Shown here piece after piece: positions 1 to 8,202 of a stretch of 64,000 nucleotides of DNA. Positions within the stretch are counted from its first letter, which is position 1. Every line of letters begins with the position of its first letter. This DNA is from Salinibacter grassmerensis (GTDB lineage Bacteria > Bacteroidota > Rhodothermia > Rhodothermales > Salinibacteraceae). Below the pieces are notes generated by a model. The model ran no database searches. It saw nothing but the letters and a program-made list of their open reading frames with translations, and was not told the DNA's origin. The position numbers and the translations under genes are program-made. Where the stretch lies: NCBI RefSeq assembly GCF_947077765.1, contig NZ_CAMTTF010000004.1, positions 186,001 to 250,000 of the forward strand. The letters run 5' to 3'.

Positions 1-658
1 AGCCGAAGATGGAGGCGTCCAGTTCGTCGGTCACGTGCACCTCCGCGTCCCCGGACCCGGCAATGCTTGCCTCCATCATCCGCGTTTCCAGGTCCGTGGC
101 CTGCAGATCGCCCGACCCGGCGATGTCGACGGTGAGGGCGTCCGTCTGCCCCCCGAGCATTGTCGTTCCCGAACCGGCCACCTGTACCTCCAGCTCGTCG
201 GCGTTCACGTCCAGGCGCGTGCGGCCCGACCCCGCGACGGTGAGTTCGAACGTCTCCCCCTCAATCTGATTCTCGCCGACAATCTCGCCCGCCCCCGCCA
301 GCGACACGGACTCGATCGTCGGCGCGGTCACGTAGATGTCCACCGTCCCGTCGTAGGACTCGTCGTCGCCGAAGAGGCCGCCGAACAGGCCGTCGTCCTC
401 ATCGGCCGGAAGTTCGAGCGTCCCGTCGTCGACCTCGATTTCGAACTGGTCGAGGACGGCCTGCGGGGCCTCGACCTCGACGGACCGTTCGGGGCCCTGC
501 CGCAGGTAAAGGGTCCCGGGCGCCCGAAACCCAACGGCGGTGAACGCCTCTACCGAGCGGGCCTCACGGGTGCTCTCTTGGGCAGAGGCGACGTGGAGGG
601 GCAGAGCAAGGAGGACAGCGAGCAGCGCGGTACGCAACACAGACGTTGGTTGGGGCAT
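1..658 (-). CDS. DUF2807 (GIN-type) exported beta-helix protein, 3' end outside window
   Basis: The reading frame opens at an ATG at 658 and runs leftwards off the window edge, so the C-terminus is missing; 219 codons are visible. The first 27 residues form a signal peptide (hydrophobic LLAVLLALPLHVASAQ). After it comes a repetitive, Gly/Ser-rich sequence in which units such as VAGSGRTRLDV, VAGSGTTML and IAGSGDLQA recur about every 20 residues. This is the pattern of the DUF2807 head domain of putative auto-transporter adhesins, which folds as a beta-helix and is common in Bacteroidota. It is probably periplasmic or surface exposed. An acidic stretch (DEDDGLFGGLFGDDES) fits a halophile. The molecular role is unknown. 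Confidence 0.8.
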   Translation of the reverse strand, partial: MPQPTSVLRTALLAVLLALPLHVASAQESTREARSVEAFTAVGFRAPGTLYLRQGPERSVEVEAPQAVLDQFEIEVDDGTLELPADEDDGLFGGLFGDDESYDGTVDIYVTAPTIESVSLAGAGEIVGENQIEGETFELTVAGSGRTRLDVNADELEVQVAGSGTTMLGGQTDALTVDIAGSGDLQATDLETRMMEASIAGSGDAEVHVTDELDASIFG

Positions 659-749
659 GGTGCGGCGGACGGATTGGTGACAGAATGCACGAACGCCTAC
701 AAGGCATCTTCATCACGGCCGGCCGCGCGCCAGTGTTACACCGTCCTCT

Positions 750-1247
750 CTACCGCGATTTCCGCACCTCAGCGGGGACGTCACAGGCTTGTCGCCGGGT
801 GTCCGTGAGCTGGAGGATCCGCCAGCCGTTGGGCCCCTGCACCAATTGCACCGTGTTGACACCACAGTACGACCGCTCGTCACCGAGGTAGAAGACGTAC
901 GGCACCCAGGCGCTCGCAAGTGGCCCGTTCACCCGAACCTCCACGTCCCAGGTGCGCTCGTCCCATACGCGCTCGTGGGGCTGGCCGACCGACTCGACGA
1001 ATGTGTCGACTGGGGTTTCGCTCACGCCGGCCGTGTCACTCGGACCTACCGCGGTGTACAGGCGAGCCTCGTCGTGGAAAACGGCCCGGACCGCGGTGCT
1101 GTCCCCGGCCCGCATCCCGTCGAAAAGGGCGTCGATGGTAGCGCGGATGGCCTGCTCCGTGGGGGCAGGGTCCTCTTCGGGCTGGGCCGACGCGACCGGG
1201 CCCAGAAGACTTGCCACGAAGAGGAGCGCCAGGCAGCGACGCATCAT
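750..1247 (-). CDS. Exported NTF2-like (SnoaL/lumazine-binding-like) protein
   Basis: A protein of 165 residues. I start it at the tandem ATGs ending at 1247 (MMRRCLALLFVASLL), because this gives a signal peptide cut after VASAQ, whereas the upstream extension is Arg-rich and unlike a protein. The mature part (ATIDALFDGMRAGDSTAVRAVFHDEARL, split across helix 1 and helix 2) is the typical opening of the NTF2/SnoaL fold, and the C-terminal strands (WRILQLTDTRRQ) also fit. Such domains bind small ligands or act as small isomerases, and no catalytic residues can be assigned. It starts 16 bp after the M1 aminopeptidase stop on the same strand, so the two are probably cotranscribed. Confidence 0.72.
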   Translation of the reverse strand: MMRRCLALLFVASLLGPVASAQPEEDPAPTEQAIRATIDALFDGMRAGDSTAVRAVFHDEARLYTAVGPSDTAGVSETPVDTFVESVGQPHERVWDERTWDVEVRVNGPLASAWVPYVFYLGDERSYCGVNTVQLVQGPNGWRILQLTDTRRQACDVPAEVRKSR

Positions 1248-1263
1248 GGGGCGGTGGAGGCTG

Positions 1264-2916
1264 CTATTCGGCGCGGCGCATCGACAGCTCCGCGAGGAGA
1301 TCCGTATCGGGATCGATCGTAACGGACGACGGCGCCCGTGGACAGTTGACGCGCGACTGTGCCTCCCGGCCCCGCATGAAAAGCGTCGTGGTGCGGGGAG
1401 AAGACGCTTCGAGGGCCACCTGCACCGGCACCTCAAACGGCCGCTCGGCCTGGGTTTGGCGCAGCGTCACCACACACTCGCCCGCGGCGGCGTCGTGGCG
1501 CCAGGTCCCCTCGATCACCGGGTGCCCCGGGCGGCGCGTCCACTGGTCGAAGAAGGCCTCCAGATTCTGCCCCGAGACATCCTCCATCACGGCCCGGAAG
1601 TCGCGGGTGCTCGCATTGCCGTCCCGGTAGCGCTCGTAGTAGGTCCGCAGGCCCGTCCAAAAGGTGTCGGTGCCCACCTCGCGACGGAGCATGTGCAGTA
1701 CCCAGCCCCCCTTCTGGTAGGGATTCGCGTTGAGGAGCTCGTTCGGATCGCTGTAGGTCGTGTCCACAAGGGGCGTGTCCGGATTTGCGTCGTGGAACTG
1801 CACGACCTGCCGCCGTGCAGCGGTCATGTATCGCGTCAGGGCCGCCTCCCCCCGGGCGTGCTCCAGGTACAGGCCCGTCAGGTACGTGGCGAAGCCCTCA
1901 CTGAGCCAGAGGTGCGGCCAGTCCGCCTCGGTGACGGTATTCCCGTACCACTGATGCGCAATCTCGTGGGCCAGCAACGAGGTGTCGTCCTCGCCGTCGG
2001 CGACCGCCGTCTCGCTATAGAAGATGGAGGCCGCGTTCTCCATGCCCCCGTACCGCGTGGTGGACTGCACGTTGGCGAGCTTCTCGTACGGGTACGGCCC
2101 CAGGTTCTCTTCAAAGAATCGGAGGATGGGCGGCGCCTGTCCCAGGTCCTTGAGGCCCGGCCCCCGATCCTCCGGGTAGACCCAGCTCTGCACCGGCACC
2201 CCGTCGACGGTGCCGGCCGTCTCGACCGCAAAGTCGGCCACGCCGATCACCATCACCTTCGGCGGTAGCGGCACGTCGGTCCGCCAGTGCGTGTGGCGCG
2301 TGGTGCCCGCCACGGAATCGGCCACGAGCGCACCGTTGCTCACGACCTCGTACCGAGCGGGCGCCGCCACCCGAAACTCGACGGTCGCCTTGTCGGACAG
2401 GTGGTCCACCACCGGCAGCCAGTGGCGCGCCCGGTTCGGCCAGTTGTCGCCGAAGAAGGTGCGGTCGCCGTGCTGGTTGGTGCCGATGATGAGGCCGTCG
2501 TCCGGCACGCCCGCATATTGAATGCGGAGCGTGCGCGTCTGGCCCGCCGCGAGGTCGGGCGGCCGGATGCGGAGGACATCGTCGGCGTGGCGGTAGGACA
2601 CGGCCTGTCCCGCCTCGGCCACCGACTGTACGCGCATTCCCGTGTCGCCGTCCGACGACCGGCCAATCAGGTCGAGCCGCACGGCTGTGAGCGTGTCGGT
2701 GTCGATGCGGACCTGCACCGTGGCCGTGCCCTCGATCCGGTCCGTGGTGTCGGACAGGGCGAGGGCAAAGTCGTAGTCCTGCACGTCGATGCCGGGCTGG
2801 GGCTGTGCGGCAGGGCCCGGGGCCGGCTGGGCGCAGGCCCCGCGGCCCCCTAGCAGAACGCCTCCTCCGACCATCGCCAAAAGGACCCAGCGCCACATGG
2901 ATAGCTCAACAGTCAT
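1264..2916 (-). CDS. Secreted M1 family metallo-aminopeptidase
   Basis: 550 residues with an N-terminal signal peptide (MWRWVLLAMVGGGVLLGG, cut near ACAQ). An alternative start at 2898 begins directly at MWRW and would give a tighter signal peptide. Zinc site: HEIAH near residue 317, followed exactly 18 residues later by the third ligand Glu in LSEGFATYL. The aminopeptidase exopeptidase motif GGMEN lies near residue 290. The N-terminal beta-saddle and the catalytic thermolysin-like domain are both present, but the long C-terminal ARM-repeat domain of PepN-type enzymes is absent, so this is the short M1 form. It likely trims peptides in the periplasm or outside the cell. First gene of a probable pair with the NTF2-like protein. 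Confidence 0.93.
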   Translation of the reverse strand: MTVELSMWRWVLLAMVGGGVLLGGRGACAQPAPGPAAQPQPGIDVQDYDFALALSDTTDRIEGTATVQVRIDTDTLTAVRLDLIGRSSDGDTGMRVQSVAEAGQAVSYRHADDVLRIRPPDLAAGQTRTLRIQYAGVPDDGLIIGTNQHGDRTFFGDNWPNRARHWLPVVDHLSDKATVEFRVAAPARYEVVSNGALVADSVAGTTRHTHWRTDVPLPPKVMVIGVADFAVETAGTVDGVPVQSWVYPEDRGPGLKDLGQAPPILRFFEENLGPYPYEKLANVQSTTRYGGMENAASIFYSETAVADGEDDTSLLAHEIAHQWYGNTVTEADWPHLWLSEGFATYLTGLYLEHARGEAALTRYMTAARRQVVQFHDANPDTPLVDTTYSDPNELLNANPYQKGGWVLHMLRREVGTDTFWTGLRTYYERYRDGNASTRDFRAVMEDVSGQNLEAFFDQWTRRPGHPVIEGTWRHDAAAGECVVTLRQTQAERPFEVPVQVALEASSPRTTTLFMRGREAQSRVNCPRAPSSVTIDPDTDLLAELSMRRAE

Positions 2917-2938
2917 GATTCAGGCCTCCACAGGGAGC

Positions 2939-3745
2939 TTAGTTTCCAGAGCGAACCTCGATCTCGCGGGTCGTGTCGTTGAATGGACCCGGCACAACAT
3001 TGCCGTCGCTTCCGATGAGCTGGAGGGTCACCTCGTAGGTGCCGGCCTCCAGTCCCGTCACGAACGCCGGGGCCCACTCGGTCAGCGTCGTCGACGCGAC
3101 CTCGCTGCCCTCCGCGTCCCGAATGGTGTAGCGGGCCTGATAGGCATCTTCGCCCAGCTCCACGTTGTGCAGGTAGAAGTCGAGCATGATCCGGTCGGCG
3201 CCGTCGCCGCTGTAGGTTCCCTTCGGGCGGCTGTAGATGATGGACGGCTCCCTTGGGCCCAACATGAACGCGCCGGACTCCTCCCCCACGTAGAAGTTGA
3301 CGAGATCATACGCCTCCTTCCCTTTTACGCCCTCGTGGTACGACCGGCTCGGGAAGGCGACGAGGGTGTGCGCCCCCGATTCCAGATCGCCGAGGTCAAA
3401 GGGCGTGCCGGCCTCGTAGTTGGCCATGTAGGGCTGGTTGTCCACGATGATGTGGAAGTGCTGCCCGTTTCCGGAGTTGGCGAGTGCGTCGGCCCGCTCC
3501 GTGTCGGTCTGGATGCCCGGCTCAAAATTCTCGGCCTCGATCGTGACGTCCACGCCCGCACTGTCGACGACCGCACTGTCGGCCGGGGCCGTCGCGCGAG
3601 CCATGGCCCCGTCAATGGAGGGCGAGCGGTCGCCCGCCTGAATTTGCACGCCGTTGCCCCCCTCGCCCCCACAGCCGGCCAGGAGCAGGAGCGCGCCGCA
3701 CACAAGGGCGAAGGCGGGAGCGAGGACAGGACGAGACTGGAGCAT
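2939..3745 (-). CDS. Lipoprotein of unknown function
   Basis: 268 residues from the ATG at 3745. This start gives MLQSRPVLAPAFALVCG followed by the lipobox LLLLAGC, so it is a lipid-anchored envelope protein; the longer frame upstream is Arg-rich and unlikely. The middle part contains QHFHIIVDNQPYMANYE and LESGAHTLVAFPSRSYHEG, a beta-sandwich-like pattern similar to short proteins in Bacteroidota that are sometimes annotated phosphopeptide-binding. The C-terminus (GLEAGTYEVTLQLIGSDGNVV) looks like an Ig-like strand pair. The stop lies 22 bp before the M1 aminopeptidase start, so it may lead the same transcript. I cannot assign a function. Confidence 0.72.
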   Translation of the reverse strand: MLQSRPVLAPAFALVCGALLLLAGCGGEGGNGVQIQAGDRSPSIDGAMARATAPADSAVVDSAGVDVTIEAENFEPGIQTDTERADALANSGNGQHFHIIVDNQPYMANYEAGTPFDLGDLESGAHTLVAFPSRSYHEGVKGKEAYDLVNFYVGEESGAFMLGPREPSIIYSRPKGTYSGDGADRIMLDFYLHNVELGEDAYQARYTIRDAEGSEVASTTLTEWAPAFVTGLEAGTYEVTLQLIGSDGNVVPGPFNDTTREIEVRSGN

Positions 3746-3906
3746 GGGGCGTTGGGACGTTGGTGAAGGCAGCACAGGAAAGAGACGGATCTGTGGCTTT
3801 TTAGAGTGCACGGTAAGAATAGGCAGCAGGGCCCCGCCTGTCAACGCGCCCCCCCCACAGCCCCGCCTCCTTCTTGGGCGCTTCGGTCGCCACCGCGCGT
3901 GCCTCC

Positions 3907-4806
3907 TCAGGCGTGCAGGCCCCACCACGTGACGAAGACGACCAGCCCGCCCACCAGGGCACTCGCCACGGCGTGAAGCCGGAGGCGATCGAGCAGGTGA
4001 TGCTGTGCGTCAAACTCGCCCTCGGCCGTCTCGCCCTCGGTCAGTCCGGCGGCCTCCGACACTTCGCCCCCCATTTCACACCGTGGGAGGAAGTCGAGCG
4101 CGACGTGCAGGAAGACGCCCGTCGCCACGCCGAAGACGAGGGCGTGCACGATGTCGCTGCCGGGCGGGGACACGAACCCGACCGGAACCGCCGCGGCGGC
4201 CACGGCGGCCGCCGGCACCAGGAGCACCGAGACGGACCGGCCGGCGCGGTACAGCCGGCGCGCTGCCGCGTAGCCCGCCGGCGCCTTGTGCGACACGATG
4301 GCGAGGCCGAGCGCAGGGCCCAGGGCCGGCATCGTTGCGTAGACGGCCCCAATGACAAGCCCGGCGGCCAGCGAATGGGCCGTCAGCTCCAACGTCGTGG
4401 CGTCGAACGGAAGGTGGAGATGGGCTAGCTGATGCTGGGCCGCGTGCAGCAGGAACCCCACGAACACCCCCGCCGCGATTCCGAACCCGCCGACGACCGG
4501 ATCATGCCCGATGGCACTCGGGATGAGGAAGGCCCCCGTGCTCGTAATCATGGCGCCGCTCGCCACCCCGTACCCCCACGCGAGCCGGCGTGCCTGCTGC
4601 TCACTCCCCGACCGGCCCATCGCCTCGGACCGTGCGCCCCACCAGGCGCCCCCCGCCATCGCGGCGAACGCCGTGGCCCCGATGGCGAACAGCTTCCAGA
4701 GCGACGCCGCCGTCGCGAGTCCCAGCGCAGCAACAAGGACCCCGGCCCCACCCCACCCGACCGGTGACATAGAGCGCGCAGGCGACGGCAGGGAGAAGGA
4801 GGACAT
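3907..4806 (-). CDS. ZIP family divalent metal transporter
   Basis: 299 residues from the ATG at 4806; the longer frame upstream runs back through the tRNA gene and is not coding. About eight hydrophobic segments are visible. ZIP signature features are ELTAHSLAAGLVIG in one central helix and SHKAPAGYAAARR in the next, matching the HxxxE-like and HKxPxG metal-site helices of the ZIP family, plus VALDFLPRCE near the end. A His-rich stretch (HAAQHQLAHLHLPFD) lies in the loop between helices, as is usual for ZIP proteins. Predicted role is zinc, iron or manganese movement across the inner membrane; substrate and direction cannot be read from sequence. Confidence 0.8.
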   Translation of the reverse strand: MSSFSLPSPARSMSPVGWGGAGVLVAALGLATAASLWKLFAIGATAFAAMAGGAWWGARSEAMGRSGSEQQARRLAWGYGVASGAMITSTGAFLIPSAIGHDPVVGGFGIAAGVFVGFLLHAAQHQLAHLHLPFDATTLELTAHSLAAGLVIGAVYATMPALGPALGLAIVSHKAPAGYAAARRLYRAGRSVSVLLVPAAAVAAAAVPVGFVSPPGSDIVHALVFGVATGVFLHVALDFLPRCEMGGEVSEAAGLTEGETAEGEFDAQHHLLDRLRLHAVASALVGGLVVFVTWWGLHA

Positions 4807-4946
4807 TGCGCACCGAAGCAGGGGAAAGACAGCGAAGGGGGAGGACGGCCGTAACGACGCGAACGCCCTTTTGGGCTGGCGGAGATGGGCACGGAGGCCC
4901 GGACTGGTTCCCGGGGTCTCTTGACCCCTTCCACAGAGCCCAAACG

Positions 4947-4982
4947 ACAAAACCCTCGATTCCGAAGGATCGGAACCGAGGG
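4947..4982 (-). terminator. Rho-independent terminator of tRNA-Asp
   Basis: On the minus strand, just after the tRNA 3' end, CCCTCG and TCCGA arms pair with TCGGA and CGAGGG across an AGGA-type loop, followed by TTTTG. The stem arms are 4953-4958 and 4977-4982, with an inner helix. Position, stem strength and T run fit a terminator for the tRNA transcript. Confidence 0.8.
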
Positions 4983-4987
4983 CTGGG

Positions 4988-5062
4988 CGGTCCGGACGGG
5001 ACTCGAACCCGCGACCTCTGCCGTGACAGGGCAGCATTCTGAACCAACTGAACTACCGGACC
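4988..5062 (-). tRNA. tRNA-Asp (anticodon GTC)
   Basis: 75 nt that fold as a full cloverleaf: acceptor arms GGTCCGG and CCGGACC, a D arm with AGTTGGTTCAGA, an anticodon stem CTGCC/GGCAG around loop CTGTCAC (anticodon GTC at the expected place), and a T arm with GGTTCGAGTCC. The discriminator base is G, as expected for aspartate tRNAs. The 3' CCA is not encoded; the next bases are CCC. It stands alone, not in a tRNA cluster, and has its own terminator. Confidence 0.95.
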
Positions 5063-5070
5063 GTCGATCT

Positions 5071-5099
5071 CAAAATTGCACATATGTCTAGAACTGAAA
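5071..5099 (-). promoter_or_regulatory. Possible Bacteroidota-type promoter for tRNA-Asp
   Basis: On the minus strand, CAATTTTG (5078-5071) resembles the TAnnTTTG -7 box and lies 8 nt before the tRNA 5' end. TTTC (5099-5096) sits 17 nt upstream in the place of the TTTG -33 box. Both deviate by one base, so this is a tentative call. Confidence 0.35.
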
Positions 5100-5331
5100 C
5101 CCGGTTGGGTTCCGGGCACGAGAAATGTTCACACAGGTTCAACCCATCCCTCAATCTTGTGCGGTCCAACACGCGAGGTCTGAGGCTCCTTGAATTTCTC
5201 TCGGGACTGTGCGTTGCCCCGGAAACAATCGAAATTTAAAAGGTAACAGGCCTTGGTCCACTCACGCAAGGGTGGGGCCACGTGTCGTTCTCAAACGCAT
5301 TGATCTTCTCAGACCGCCGACAGACCCGATA

Positions 5332-5577
5332 ATGCCGACCTACACGTACCGCCGCGAAGATGGAAGCACCTTTGAGGTCGATCAGCCCATCACCGAAGAC
5401 CCTCTCGACACGTGCCCGGAGACGGGGCAGGACGTGGAACGGATTATCACCGACAACCCCGGGGTCATCTTCAAGGGCGAGGGCTTCCACGTCAACGACT
5501 ACGACGACCACGGGCCCAAGGAGAAGGCCCCGGACTCCGGCGATACGGACGAAGACGCCGAAGCGGAAGCGTCGTAG
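5332..5577 (+). CDS. FmdB-type small protein lacking most zinc ligands
   Basis: 81 residues from the ATG at 5332 (MPTYTYRREDGSTFEV); the in-frame extension to 5209 reads through non-coding sequence. The layout (MPTYxYR, then PLDTCPETGQDVERII, then GVIFKGEGFHVNDY) matches the FmdB/CxxC zinc-ribbon family along its whole length, including the characteristic G-F-K-G-x-G-F-x-x-x-D-Y end, followed by an acidic tail. Family members normally carry two CxxC pairs. Here only one Cys is left, in DTCPETG, so zinc binding is unlikely. Role unknown. It is convergent with the ferredoxin gene, 58 bp apart. Confidence 0.75.
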   Translation: MPTYTYRREDGSTFEVDQPITEDPLDTCPETGQDVERIITDNPGVIFKGEGFHVNDYDDHGPKEKAPDSGDTDEDAEAEAS

Positions 5578-5635
5578 GCACCAGCGCAACCCAGTTTGAG
5601 GCCGTGTCCCCGTTGTCTCTCCAGAGCGCAGGGAC

Positions 5636-6010
5636 CTACCTCTCCTCCAGCGTCTCGATCGAAAACCATTCCGCGTCCGGCTCTACCGTGATGGCCGGCT
5701 CCGGGCCCGCATCGTCCCACCCCTGATCCTCCACCGTCATGAGGGGCGTCAGCGTCATGTCCCGGTCCACCACGATCTGACAGGCGAGGCGCATCTCTCC
5801 GAACTGGCCGATGTCGGTAAGCTTGTCGTACTCGGCCTCGGTCATGACCTGAGGCTCCCCCTCCGCGAATTCTACCCGGCACGTCGTGCACTGGGACTCC
5901 CCCCCACAGCGGTGCCCCACCGCCGCCCCACAGTCCTCGATGGCCCGAACGAGCCGGGTGCCTTCTTCAACTTCGCAGGTGCCAAGGCCTTCAACTGTGA
6001 GCTCGTGCAT
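5636..6010 (-). CDS. [2Fe-2S] ferredoxin (plant/adrenodoxin-like fold)
   Basis: 124 residues. The cluster motif is HRCGGESQCTTCRVEF, i.e. C-x5-C-x2-C, with the fourth ligand in MRLACQ, as in plant-type and adrenodoxin-like [2Fe-2S] ferredoxins. There is no signal peptide, so it is a cytosolic electron carrier. A C-terminal extension of about 45 residues (from DRDMTLTPLM to the end) is acidic (WDDAGPEPAITVEPDAEWF), which is common in halophile ferredoxins. It stands divergent from the IPP isomerase gene and has no obvious reductase partner next to it; an FNR-type reductase lies near 44 kb. Confidence 0.9.
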   Translation of the reverse strand: MHELTVEGLGTCEVEEGTRLVRAIEDCGAAVGHRCGGESQCTTCRVEFAEGEPQVMTEAEYDKLTDIGQFGEMRLACQIVVDRDMTLTPLMTVEDQGWDDAGPEPAITVEPDAEWFSIETLEER

Positions 6011-6066
6011 AGAAGTTCGTTGCTGTTGGGGAGTGTGTAAGCCGAAGTACGGTCAAGTGGGCTTCT

Positions 6067-6174
6067 GAAGAGACGAATCCGAAACGAGTACGTCAAGTGG
6101 AGGCAGCAGGGCCCCCTCCCAATGAGAATCCCCGCCCCTGCGCTGGTTCGAAAGGACCCTCAATTCGTCTCTTC
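6067..6174. repeat. 12-bp perfect inverted repeat between divergent genes
   Basis: GAAGAGACGAAT at 6067-6078 is matched by its exact complement ATTCGTCTCTTC at 6163-6174, with 84 bp between. The pair lies in the shared promoter gap (6011-6313) of the ferredoxin and IPP isomerase genes, which otherwise holds no gene I can support. Confidence 0.6.
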
Positions 6175-6313
6175 ACGCTGGGCGCCCGACGTCGCCCGGT
6201 TGGGAAACGTTCTGGGATAAACCCGTAACGTGTGGCGTCTTCGGGCAACGAGGACCGGCCCCACCATTCACATTGGCGTCGGACTCTCACCGCTTTCTCT
6301 CCACCTTTGGCCC

Positions 6314-6868
6314 ATGCCCCATCCCGTCGTACTGGTCAATGAGGACGACCGGCCGCTCGGCACCGCCGACAAGCTCGAGGCACACGCTGAGGGGTGGCTT
6401 CACCGCGCCTTTTCGGTGTTTGTTTTCGACCCCACCGGTCGACTCCTTCTCCAGCGACGAACCGGCGACAAGTACCATTCCGGCGGGCTCTGGTCGAACA
6501 CCTGCTGCAGCCATCCCCGGCCCGAGGAGGCCCCGGTCGACGCGGCCCATCGCCGGCTGCCCGAGGAACTCGGCTTTACGGCCCCTCTGACGCCCGCCTT
6601 CCAGGACCGCTACGAGCTCTCCGTCGGGGACAACCTCGTGGAGCACGAACACAACCACGTGTTCATCGGCACAGCCGACGCGCCTCACATTCGCCCCAGC
6701 GCCGATGAGGTGGACGACTGGGCGTGGATCTCCCCATCCGCCCTGCGCGACGACGTGGTGGCCCGCCCCCACCGGTACACGGCGTGGTTTCGGCACCTTC
6801 TGCCGTCCGCCCTCGCGGCTGCCCCGTCCACATCCGGCGATCCGTCGGCGTCCGCCCCCACTGCATAG
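6314..6868 (+). CDS. idi: Isopentenyl-diphosphate delta-isomerase, type I
   Basis: 184 residues from the ATG at 6314 (MPHPVVLVNEDDRPLG). It interconverts isopentenyl and dimethylallyl diphosphate, feeding carotenoid, quinone and lipid-carrier synthesis. The Nudix-like fold is evident: HRAFSVFVFD, LWSNTCCSHPRP with the catalytic Cys, RRLPEELGF as the Nudix-type helix, and EHEHNHVFIG with the conserved acidic metal ligands, followed by DEVDDWAWIS. The C-terminal 20 residues are Ala/Ser/Pro-rich and add nothing to the fold. It is monocistronic as far as can be seen; no other isoprenoid gene is nearby. Confidence 0.93.
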   Translation: MPHPVVLVNEDDRPLGTADKLEAHAEGWLHRAFSVFVFDPTGRLLLQRRTGDKYHSGGLWSNTCCSHPRPEEAPVDAAHRRLPEELGFTAPLTPAFQDRYELSVGDNLVEHEHNHVFIGTADAPHIRPSADEVDDWAWISPSALRDDVVARPHRYTAWFRHLLPSALAAAPSTSGDPSASAPTA

Positions 6869-6959
6869 CCCGTCCGGCGGGCGGACCATCCGGAACTCTT
6901 GGCGACGGAAGCCCTCCGATGTGTCCTCAGCATTCTTTTCTCTTCACCACCTTCCTCTC

Positions 6960-7250
6960 GTGCCCGACGGTCGCCCCCCGTACCGACAGTACGCAGGCCT
7001 AGCCTTTGTCATCCTGACCTACGTCGGGGGCATCATCGGTTGGTCGTGCGCCGTCCAACAGGCCGAGCCCGCCTCCCCTCCCGAGAACTCGGCTCAAGTC
7101 CAGGCTGTCCCCTTTGGGAGCGAGCGCTGGGCCACTCCCCCTCCGGCCGCCGTCGATTCGGGGCCGCCCTGCGAACGCTCCTCCTCGTCCGGGCACGCTC
7201 CAGACCGTCGTTCCCTCTCTCGTCTCTCGTACGCCCCCACCAACCTCTGA
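6960..7250 (+). CDS. Possible small single-span membrane protein
   Basis: This lies in the 391-bp gap between idi and the DUF547 gene. From a GTG at 6960 the frame reads VPDGRPPYRQYAGLAFVILT and then YVGGIIGWSCA, a plausible single transmembrane helix with a basic N-terminus, followed by a Pro/Ser/Arg-rich tail to a TGA at 7248. The first 35 residues look like a real membrane anchor, but the tail is low in complexity and could be read-through of GC-rich DNA. No family is recognised. If not coding, the gap holds nothing else I can name. Confidence 0.3.
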   Translation: MPDGRPPYRQYAGLAFVILTYVGGIIGWSCAVQQAEPASPPENSAQVQAVPFGSERWATPPPAAVDSGPPCERSSSSGHAPDRRSLSRLSYAPTNL

Positions 7251-7259
7251 CCACCACCG

Positions 7260-8093
7260 ATGGCTGGGCGGATATGGATGCTCGCACTGGTTCTGTGCAT
7301 CGGTAGCGGCGGCCCTCTCGCCGTGGCCTCCACGGGCGCTCCCTGCGCCGTGTCGGATTCGACCCGGCACGCCGCATTCGACCGCCTGCTGGAGCGGTTC
7401 GTGGATTCTCAGGGCGACGTGGACTACGCGGCCCTGCAGACGCAGGCCGACACTGTGCTCGCCCCCTACCTCCGAACGCTGGCCGGCGCCCGCCCCTCCA
7501 CACTGGACCGGGAGGGCCGCCTTGCCTTCTGGATCAACGCGTACAACGCCTACACGCTAAAGCTAATCGTCGACCACTTTCCGGTGGCGAGCATCCGGGA
7601 CATTGACGGGCCGCCCGGCGGCGGCACCCCATTTGAGCGCCCCGTCGGCCCCGTCGCCGATACCGTCCGAACCCTCGACGAGATCGAGCACGAGATCATT
7701 CGCGTGCGGTTCGACGAGCCGCGCATCCACTTCGCGCTCGTCTGTGCCGCCAAGAGCTGTCCGCGCCTCCGCCGGGAGGCCTACACGGGCCCGCAGCTCG
7801 ACGCACAGCTCGACGCACAGGCCCGCCGGTTTCTGAACCTGTCGTCCAAAAACCGCATTCCCGACGGCGACGGCACCATCGCGCTGTCTCGCATCCTGAA
7901 GTGGTACGGGGGGGACTTCGGGCCTACCCCAGCCGCCATCCAGCGGGCTCTCGCCCCCTTCTTCCAGGGGACGGTGCGCGACTCTTTGACGCAGGGCGCG
8001 TACACGATCCGCTACCGGCCGTACGACTGGACCCTGAACGACCCTTCCCTAGATCGGGGCGACGGGGATCCCGACATCGCCGCCGACTCCTGA
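7260..8093 (+). CDS. Exported DUF547 domain protein
   Basis: 277 residues with a signal peptide (MAGRIWMLALVLCIGSGGPLAVAS). DUF547 signatures are clear and in order: FWINAYNAYTLKLI, HFALVCAAKSCPRLR, ALSRILKWYGGDFG and a C-terminal YDWTLND. The domain is widespread in Bacteroidota, Proteobacteria and plants. Its Cys and His residues (HFALVCAAKSCP) are conserved and suggest an enzyme fold, but the reaction is not established. It is probably periplasmic. It lies 109 bp upstream of gatB on the same strand, with no functional link visible. Confidence 0.85.
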   Translation: MAGRIWMLALVLCIGSGGPLAVASTGAPCAVSDSTRHAAFDRLLERFVDSQGDVDYAALQTQADTVLAPYLRTLAGARPSTLDREGRLAFWINAYNAYTLKLIVDHFPVASIRDIDGPPGGGTPFERPVGPVADTVRTLDEIEHEIIRVRFDEPRIHFALVCAAKSCPRLRREAYTGPQLDAQLDAQARRFLNLSSKNRIPDGDGTIALSRILKWYGGDFGPTPAAIQRALAPFFQGTVRDSLTQGAYTIRYRPYDWTLNDPSLDRGDGDPDIAADS

Positions 8094-8202
8094 TCCCCCG
8101 GCCGGGACCGAACATTTTCCCGCCCCCCGGGTTTTTCGTTTCCACATGCCTGCCGGGAATTCTCCCCGCCCGCTCATTTCGTTCTGACCCTGTCCGATAC
8201 GT

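Noticed and set aside
3821-6115. 15-bp direct repeat AGGCAGCAGGGCCCC at 3821 and 6101
   Set aside because: A few matches of this length are expected by chance in 64 kb of GC-rich DNA, and the flanks do not match.
6120-6180. GGTTCGAA near 6145 as a possible tRNA T-arm
   Set aside because: No acceptor, D or anticodon arms can be built around it.
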